From the NCBI RefSeq assembly GCF_001039355.2, contig NW_019774659.1:218466-282465 (forward strand): 64,000 nt of DNA. The letters run 5' to 3'. Positions within the stretch are counted from its first letter, which is position 1. Each line of letters opens with the position of its first letter. The notes beneath the pieces were generated by a model. That model worked only from the letters and a program-made list of their open reading frames with translations. It made no database searches and had not been told where the DNA came from. Of the stretch, positions 57,701 through 64,000 are shown one piece after another. This stretch comes from Lingula anatina. Lineage: Eukaryota; Brachiopoda; Lingulata; Lingulida; Lingulidae. The translations under genes were made by a program, and so were the position numbers.

Positions 57701-59366
57701 AGCACCACCTATAGGTTTGTATATAACGGTTTGTATGCGGATAATTTCTAATGATATTTAGTTACTGATTTAGATTTCCACGTGTTTTGGTGTGATTTAA
57801 CCTTGGATCAAGTCCACTACCTGCTGTTCTATTCATTTGTAACAAACAGTTTCAAATGATAACAGTCATTATTGTTACACACTCTTTTTTTCAGCGGATA
57901 CCACCGGCAAAGAGTTCCTCATCATGTACATGGACAATGTTGTTGAGAATCCCTCGGGTTTTCCCCTCGAACTTTACGTTACCACGAGTAAACCAAACGT
58001 CTCCGTCAACGTCATAGCTCCTGGCTACCCGTTAGTAGTGTCCCTCACTGACAGCTTGACAGCAGGCACCGTGAAACAATTCAACATCCCCAAAGAGCTC
58101 CGCCAGGTGGGGACGGGATTGGAAAGAAAGGCCATTTTGGTGGAAGCCACAGATGATGTTGTCGTGTATGGAGTTAATAAAGAATTGTTTTCTAATGACG
58201 CTTTCTTGGCGTACCCGACTGATACATTAGGCACGGAGTACTTCACAGTATCATACGCCCCACCAACGACGAATTGCGAGTTTGGAATCGTTGGTGTTGT
58301 CGATGGGACTACCCTGGAAATAACATTTCCCAGTCCCAGCGGAACACCAGTGCAAGTGTCATACGGCGGAGTAAACTATGGCAACGGAGACAAATTAACG
58401 GTGCCGTCCTTTAATCGCAGTCATACTCTTCAAATCCGCTCACAGGGTGATCTCACGGGGACCTTCATCAAAGCCACCTACCCAGTTGCAGTGTTTAGCG
58501 GAAACGTCCGCACCGCTGTTGGCGAAAGTGAGTCACGTGATCATCTCGTGGAACAGATTCCACCAATCAGATCATGGGGCACAGAATTTGTGACGGTTCC
58601 GATACCGAGGCGAACGGTCGGGGATCTATTTCGCATAATCGCTAGTGTGAATAATACAGTTGTTACCATAAGCGGAATGCCAGATATGACAATTGACAGA
58701 GGAGAATTTGTTCAGGTGAATATTTCTTCCACGATGTATGCCTCCATGCGCGCCACTCGGCCCATTCTGGTGATGCAGATAGTATACAGCCAATTTGATC
58801 CTGACGAACCAGCCGACCCCGCTTTGATTACAGTGCCACCTACCGACCAGTTTGCACAAGAATACAGGTAAATATTCAAGGACTAAAATATAATATAGTT
58901 TTTCGTGAGTGAAGCACGTGGTCATAGACATTTTTGTACACGCGGCCCTAAAATGGCTGTTAAAAGCATTAAGCAAGAAAAAAGGCCTATTTAACTCATT
59001 ATGTATATTTCTAAAAAAAAAAAAGTCCAAACTTAGGCCTGAATATATTTCCTTTTCTTTCAGTTTTCTGACTCCAGTCTACAGCGGCGGAGTGACCGGC
59101 GGCGACTACACGCACCTGTTTCTACTGGCCATCAGAGAGGAGGACCGTAATGGACTTTGGCTGGACGGTCAGCCGCTGAACTCTACCCACACTGTCAACT
59201 GGAATCGCATCTCCGGGACAAATTTCGTTGGCACGTGGGTAAACGTCAGCGGTGGGGCTCACACAGTGTACCATCCAAACGCGACTTTCATGGGTTTGTT
59301 ATATGGCACTGCGGACAGAGAAACGTACGGCTTTCCCGTGGGCATGCGACTGGTTGATATTGCCAT
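54650..59366 (+). CDS. Secreted protein with two IgGFc-binding domains and Thr-rich linker, 3' end cut by gap
   Basis: Five exons (54650-54710, 55271-56562, 57486-57714, 57895-58867, 59064-59366) join in phase into about 952 residues. Residues 1-20 are a signal peptide (MPSIPYLAILLLTFQNACVD). Residues about 23-451 and 528-952 are two copies of the domain found at the N-terminus of human FCGBP (IgGFc-binding family, Pfam IgGFc_binding). Both carry EFLIMYM/EFVIMYMQN, YGVNK, NCEFGI-VDGT, GDLTG, AVFSGNVRT, RDHLVEQ-PP and the end motif LLYGTADRE-YG-P-GMRL. They are joined by a 76-residue Thr/Pro linker likely to be O-glycosylated. No von Willebrand D domain is seen before the gap. In vertebrates the family is secreted into mucus; in invertebrates such genes are multicopy and poorly studied. 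Mucosal or immune role is inference. Confidence 0.9.
54711..55270. other. Intron of IgGFc-domain gene
   Basis: 560 bp, nothing else seen. The open frame running from this intron into exon 2 (from 55198) starts at a chance ATG. Confidence 0.75.
55271..56562 (+). CDS. IgGFc-domain gene, first IgGFc-binding domain
   Basis: 1292 nt, phase 1 in, phase 0 out: the whole domain in one exon of 430 codons. It starts QNAGGREFVIMYMQNFVAEG. Landmarks in order: FPLELFLTT, DDLRQTGTSKGVKTILVSAS, YGVNKLQYSTDAFLALPLTT, NCEFGISATVDGT, GDLTGAHI, AVFSGNVRTS, SRDHLVEQVPP, VPIPGRSVGDVFRI, and LLYGTADRESYGLPMGMRLT near the end. N-glycosylation sequons (NVT, NTT) are frequent. Donor TCG|GTAGGT. Confidence 0.92.
56563..57485. 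other. Intron of IgGFc-domain gene
   Basis: 0.9 kb, no further feature seen. Confidence 0.75.
57486..57714 (+). CDS. IgGFc-domain gene, Thr-rich linker exon
   Basis: 229 nt, phase 0 in, phase 1 out. It encodes a Thr/Pro low-complexity linker with a short Cys segment (CFCPTVVC), then TTPTTTTTTP-type repeats, ending TPMPTAPPI. The DNA is an imperfect ACN-codon minisatellite, so its length probably varies among alleles. The poly-Val open frame on the other strand is a shadow. Confidence 0.9.
57895..58867 (+). CDS. IgGFc-domain gene, second IgGFc-binding domain, main exon
   Basis: 973 nt, phase 1 in, phase 2 out. It starts DTTGKEFLIMYMDNVVENPS. Landmarks parallel the first domain: FPLELYVTT, KELRQVGTGLERKAILVEAT, VVYGVNKELFSNDAFLAYPT, NCEFGIVGVVDGT, GDLTGTFI, AVFSGNVRTAVG, SRDHLVEQIPP, VPIPRRTVGDLFRI. 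Unlike domain 1, this domain is split by an intron before SFLTPV. Confidence 0.92.
58868..59063. other. Intron within second domain
   Basis: Short 196-bp intron; nothing else. Confidence 0.85.
59064..59366 (+). CDS. IgGFc-domain gene, end of second domain, cut by gap
   Basis: 303 nt, phase 2 in, still open at the gap. It starts FLTPVYSGGVTGGDYTHLFL and reaches MGLLYGTADRETYGFPVGMR then LVDIA. By analogy with domain 1 (which ends LTDIS before its donor) the exon should end within a few codons. What follows in the protein is not in this window. Confidence 0.92.
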
Positions 59367-59367
59367 N
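59367..59367. other. Assembly gap (n) inside the IgGFc-domain gene
   Basis: Contig join. Sequence to the right is not the continuation of the exon but returns upstream of the same gene (equivalent to 51611 from 59428 onward). Confidence 0.95.
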
Positions 59368-59427
59368 CTATTTTGCATCATTATTTTCTGTTTTTTGTCT
59401 GTACATTTGACAGCTTTGCTGCCTTGT
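59368..59427. mobile_element. Right end of an insertion present in one haplotype
   Basis: These 60 bp have no counterpart at the matching place in the other contig (about 51607). The point where shared sequence resumes is the same point where block D copy 1 breaks off at 46390, so the two ends probably belong to one insertion. Family not recognised. Confidence 0.4.
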
Positions 59428-61374
59428 TTATTCATGTATCCATTCGTCAACGATTAAAAACATATTTATTCATTTTCTATTGTACATAATACTACACTCA
59501 ATATAATCATGTTTTTGTATTTTCCGTCAGTTTGCGTCAAAGTGAAATATCCCCCCCTATCCCCACGACAATGCAGACATGTTTTAATGACTTTCTATGT
59601 ACAATGGTTTCGCAACTCTTAAGCTGTCATTGTCGAAAGCTTACAGGTCGTCTTTTTTATATCGTAAATGGAGACAATGGGTGTCCTGGTATTGCTTGGC
59701 AAATATCCCCAGTTAATGTATATTTGCGATTGCTATAGATGTTAAAAAGAAAAAAGTGTGCCAAATGAAAAATCCTACATTCAGGACTTAAAAATGGGGT
59801 TGCCTCACCGAGGTCGACTTAAAGGAACTAATTCATACTTAATGTATTGAATCAATAGTCCTAGATGAGCCTTTCTACTACTCATCCCGCTATCGAAAAC
59901 AGTTCAGTTCAGGCGATTATAAAGTTATAAAACTTGGTAGCTACATAGTATTTCACACACAAAAAATTAAATCAAAGCATACCCTATTTCGATACCAAAG
60001 ATCTATTAATTGAAAGATATGTATTTTGATATATACCTGTTCCTCATTTTAAAAATGATCAAAATGGGTAATATATCCGCCCCTTTAAGAAGATCTATTT
60101 TTCCTATTGTATGTCACAATGCTCTGTTAAAAGTGCTAGTCTGGCCATTTTCCACGTTTCATCGGGTGTCAGATAATTAGGTAACCCTCGGTCCTGACAT
60201 AACCACAGCCTCTGAGATCATTACGGTAATTAAGTAAGTAATATGCCAATATCACTTTCTACCTGCCAGCTAGCATGTCGTATACCTCATCAAAATGAAT
60301 TATGGATTATAACCTCGATTTACCTGCTGTTCGAGCATGATTGACGGAAGAAGAGGACTAAAAGTACCCCACCTGTCTAAGCAAAATTCTTGGCGATTAA
60401 GGGTGGAAACCCCGCCCTGTGTTTGAGGTCGGACAGTGCCACCTTCTGAAAACAAACACAGCCCTTTGTTGAAATATTTTTGCTTTGTAAGTGGGAGGGG
60501 CATTCAATAAGAGGGGGCTCCCGCGTGAAGTCAACGCTTTTTTTAAACCTTTTAGCTCAACGCACGGTTAGTTTACTTTTCATATCTTTTGTCGACTGCA
60601 GGGTTAACCGATACTTCAGGGATATTTGGAGGTACATGTAACAATGTTCCGTCTAAGGTAGGCAGATTTGTCTTTTAGGTTTGATGTTTAGTATCACGAT
60701 AAAATCTCACTTTCCACTCGTAGTACTATAAATTCAAATGTAGATATGTTTCAGTGGATTTGTTACGTCTCCACTTTCAGTATTCTTCCTTCATTTGGTG
60801 TCAAATGGTTTCATTTTACATAACTGTACTGTATGAACAATATGATTGCATTAATGCGCGAATAATTGTAACCGGGAAATATTCCAGCAAAACGGATATT
60901 GATTCCATTTTTATTTGATACTTTTTGTTGAAGATTCATACCAGCGTTACATTTCCAATACATTTAAAAGCTGTAGACAAAAGAGTTTACTAGATCGATT
61001 TGTTGACTAACGCCGATACGGCCATTTATAAAACTAATCCTGCTTAAATATTTTGAAATCTTCTATATTAGGGCACATCATGCTTAATACAGATGGTACA
61101 GTGTTTTGTGGAAATAAACAGATAGAAATATATTGCATCCAACTTATTACAAATACTGAAATCATGTAAAAACACAGCTACAGCATGATGAACCTCATCC
61201 TGGCTGGACAAGTGTATAACATCAGGCTTCTCTGTTATCACATTTGAACAAAATGGCCCAGATTCATTAAGGTTGCTGCAAGAATTATTAGAAAATTTTC
61301 CTGGAGTACTGGGGTTGTAGTAGATATGCAAAAGTGATGCTATGTATTTAAAATTTTTGATGATTGTGATTAAA

Positions 61375-61710
61375 GGGATAATAACTCTTCGTTTTCGCCA
61401 AAAAAGAATTTTCCTGGAGTAAACAACAATTTTCCCGTACTTACCAATGGTTAATGAATCCATTTTTACATTCTAAGTTAGTCCCTGTTTTTTTTTCTAA
61501 AAAGTTTGATTTTTTTGTTATAATCTCTTAAGACATTATAACAGAGTATAGCCATCAGTGGAGGTCATGTAGTCTAAAGACAAGCTCAGATGTCAGAATA
61601 ATAGCCATAACTGCCGTTTTTCTTGTACAACAGAATATATTATATGTCTATGAGTTGTTCACAATGTTTTTATTGTGAAATATAGATCTCATACGAAGAG
61701 TTATTATCCC
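61375..61710. mobile_element. MITE family B, short form, allele-specific insertion
   Basis: Perfect 18-bp terminal inverted repeats, GGGATAATAACTCTTCGT and ACGAAGAGTTATTATCCC, with TTAAA on both flanks. The other allele has the empty site (GATTAAAGTGTATTC near 53445). The interior has an imperfect palindrome (GTTATAATCTCTTAAGACAT region, 61517-61542) like that of the long relative at 21027-21643. No coding capacity. Confidence 0.93.
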
Positions 61711-61722
61711 TTAAAGGTTATT

Positions 61723-61728
<6 letters not shown>

Positions 61729-61764
<36 letters not shown>
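61729..61764. repeat. (GT)n microsatellite
   Basis: About 18 GT units directly beyond the MITE; the other allele has only a few GT/GAGT units near 53462. Confidence 0.95.
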
Positions 61765-61765
<1 letters not shown>

Positions 61766-62916
61766 CTATTACAAACGAGACAAAGGTGTGAGTATTCACC
61801 ATTTCAAAAGAAAATAATAATAGCTTATAAATAATGTAATATTATTTGCTGAAATAGGATTAAACTTTCCTGCAACATAACTGCACAATTCAAGCTTGGC
61901 CTTGAGTCATTTAGTTGACTACGTTATGGGCGTGTGTTGTAACACCAAGTTAAATCTTTAGTCATTTCAGACGCGCCCCGATCTCTACTCGTGCCCTAAA
62001 TTCAACGTTTTTAGTGTAGGCTTTCTAACAAAGGCAAACACAATAGAAAGTGAGCGTAAATTTGCACAATGAATAAATGTTTGCTTTCAACACTCGGGCG
62101 GCATTCAACGCGGAAAACACTGACGGATAATCGATGAGAAATCCTGTTGTTTAAACGTGCACTCATTTGATAGCCTTCATAAACGGTTAAAACGATCAGT
62201 TTAAGGTAAGCGGAGTGAACTCTTTAAGTTTTGAATATGGCATTATCTTGCCGTCCGTTCGATGAAAATGTTACTTAATTTACTGTAACGCTAGGTCGCC
62301 AATAATCTCCACAGCACACTAGGCCTGCGCCATGAGGGTGGAGCTCTGGATGTGAAATATTCCGAAAGGTGGCGAAGGATAAACTTTTTTACTTTCTTTT
62401 GCTGAATGAATGAAAGGTCCTAAAGATCAGAATAAGAAATAAAGTGGATTTTTTTCTGATTTGCGACCATAATCCACTTTCAAGCTTTAACAGGATTTGT
62501 ATTAAGTATTTTGAACGGAAATACTGGTAAGAAGCTGGGAGCTCGCTATAGGTCATTACACTTTAGAAAGATTTTAAAATGTGACTAAAGCTGAATTAAG
62601 GTGTATCTATTGACAACTGAAACATTTAACTTGGAATTTAAACAGCAAAATAATACCATGATGGTAGAAAAACTTATTTATATCGGGGAAATGCCTGTTT
62701 GTGTTCCACATTAACGGTAAAAGGGCAAATGGTGTATGATATACGAATAAATAAAAAGGGAAAAGGAAAAGAAAACACCGAAAAGAAGTAACTCTATTTG
62801 ATTTCGTGAAACCTGTATGCTGCATATCAACACGACCTGTTAAACTTTCATTTTTCTGTATTCCATGTATGATGAAAGTTCTTTTCTTTTATTGCAGTTC
62901 TCAACTGACAAAGAAG

Positions 62917-62977
62917 ATGCCTTCTATACCATACCTTGCAATCCTCCTGTTGACATTCCAGAACGCATGCGTAGACA
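62917..62977 (+). CDS. Second copy of signal-peptide exon, IgGFc-domain gene
   Basis: 61 coding nt giving the same MPSIPYLAILLLTFQNACVD as the exon at 54650, with the same acceptor and donor. Most likely the other allele; a recent tandem gene copy is the alternative. Confidence 0.85.
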
Positions 62978-63532
62978 GTAAGTCCATTTTTGCTTTCATA
63001 ATAACCACGCATATTACATTTAGTTCTTCATTAACCCCCTTATCAAGGTGGAACTGCTGGATAATTTATAGCACAGTGGGACGCGGTTCAGTGTTGATTA
63101 AGGCATACTGGGGCCGGGTGATTAATGAATGTAGCTAATTAAAGACGCCATCTCCGAGCATCAAATTCATTATTTATTATGCTCTGATTCCGTATTTCTT
63201 CCTCTATTGATTTCGGTCTTGCTGACGAAGAAATGAGTGTAATACGAAAAGGATATTTTTTTTACTACAAGTAGTTTTATGACTTCACCGATCTAATCTG
63301 TGTGGTTGACACCGAGAAAATGTGACATAATCTTTATGAGCAGATACATGTAAAAAACACAAATTAAATGATGATGCAAAGAGAAATGCGTTAGAGCGCC
63401 TGGCAGTTGCATTTGAATAATTCACAACATTAAGTCTCTTTGTGTAATAACGCTCCATTATGATATTAAATCAAACAAATAAAACGAATAATATCAGTCA
63501 ATCAAGATACATATTTTCTTTGATTTTGTCAG

Positions 63533-64000
63533 GTCAGAACGCTGGTGGAAGAGAGTTTGTCATCATGTACATGCAGAACTTTGTCGCTGAGGGTTCTCCC
63601 GTTTTCCCATTGGAACTTTTTCTGACGACGTTGGAGTCTGACGTCACAGTGAATGTGACGACACCAATATATACCGGCGTCGGTGCTCTGAACTCGAAAC
63701 ACACGGTTTCCAATGGAAATATACTCAAGCTAGAATTTGACGATGATTTGAGACAAACTGGCACTTCCAAAGGTGTAAAGACAATTTTAGTTTCGGCGTC
63801 CAGTGATATCATAGCTTATGGAGTGAACAAACTACAGTATTCCACAGATGCGTTTTTGGCTCTTCCCTTAACAACGTTGGGGATCGAATATTACGCAATC
63901 TGCTACTCGCCGCCCACAACCAACTGCGAGTTTGGTATCTCCGCAACGGTAGATGGCACCACCGTCCTGATCACGTTGCCAGATGCGGTTCCAGGCCAGC
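63533..64000 (+). CDS. Second copy of first IgGFc-binding domain, cut by window end
   Basis: 468 nt of the domain exon, phase 1 in, still open at 64000. Apart from a few synonymous changes it matches 55271-55738. Confidence 0.9.

Larger units (their letters stand above)
59428..64000. repeat. Haplotype-duplicated block E, copy 2
   Basis: Second allele of 51611-55738, running off the window. Compared with copy 1 it has an extra stretch of about 75 bp near 60805-60885, a 336-bp MITE (61375-61710) and an expanded (GT)n tract. Confidence 0.93.

Noticed and set aside
59428-64000. Second IgGFc-domain gene as a true tandem paralogue
   Set aside because: It starts right after a gap, is nearly identical in exons, and its left boundary coincides with the break of another allelic contig; haplotype duplication explains it better. 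Not fully excluded.

Overview
This is animal (metazoan) nuclear DNA. Genes are split by many GT-AG introns, the sequence is AT-rich with long homopolymers and microsatellites, and small foldback transposons are present. The gene content is a long PAR-3 homologue and a secreted IgGFc-binding-domain protein with a threonine-rich linker. Together with high heterozygosity this suggests a marine invertebrate, most likely a lophotrochozoan such as a bivalve mollusc. The species cannot be fixed from sequence alone.

Layout. Positions 1-9243 are non-coding and are read as an intron upstream of the first visible PAR-3 exon. Positions 9244-42142 hold 25 plus-strand exons of the PAR-3 polarity scaffold (par-3/PARD3): most of CR1, three PDZ domains, the aPKC-binding CR3 motif, a basic membrane-binding motif, coiled coil and stop codon. 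All splice phases agree and the joined reading frame is 5262 nt (1753 residues). Only the N-terminal exon or exons, roughly 40 residues, lie outside. A 3' UTR of about 2.6 kb follows. From 53.8 kb onward lies a second plus-strand gene: a signal peptide and two IgGFc-binding domains separated by a Thr-rich mucin-like linker, cut by a gap at 59367. Its 5' half appears again at 59428-64000.

Assembly structure. Six single 'n' characters (5048, 13430, 17487, 41237, 46504, 59367) mark contig joins. At five of them the next contig repeats sequence already present just upstream, so PAR-3 exons 2 (part), 3, 4, 5, 6 and 25 and the start of the IgGFc gene each occur twice. The copies are close to identical in exons and differ in introns by indels and transposon insertions. 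They are best read as two haplotypes placed in series, not as real tandem duplications. Contigs 41238-46503 and 59368-64000 appear to be two pieces of one alternative haplotype, interrupted at a single insertion point relative to contig 46505-59366.

Points most worth a second look: three CACGTG boxes at exact 14-bp spacing in front of a TATA box at the 3' end of par-3; a cluster of TGACC half-sites plus a TGACGTCA palindrome leading into an ATG mini-exon inside a PAR-3 intron; a 95-bp tandem duplication of the PDZ2 splice acceptor; a 69-codon exon whose donor contains an in-frame stop; and two foldback/MITE families with allelic presence and absence. I found no RNA gene, CRISPR array or prokaryotic-type system.
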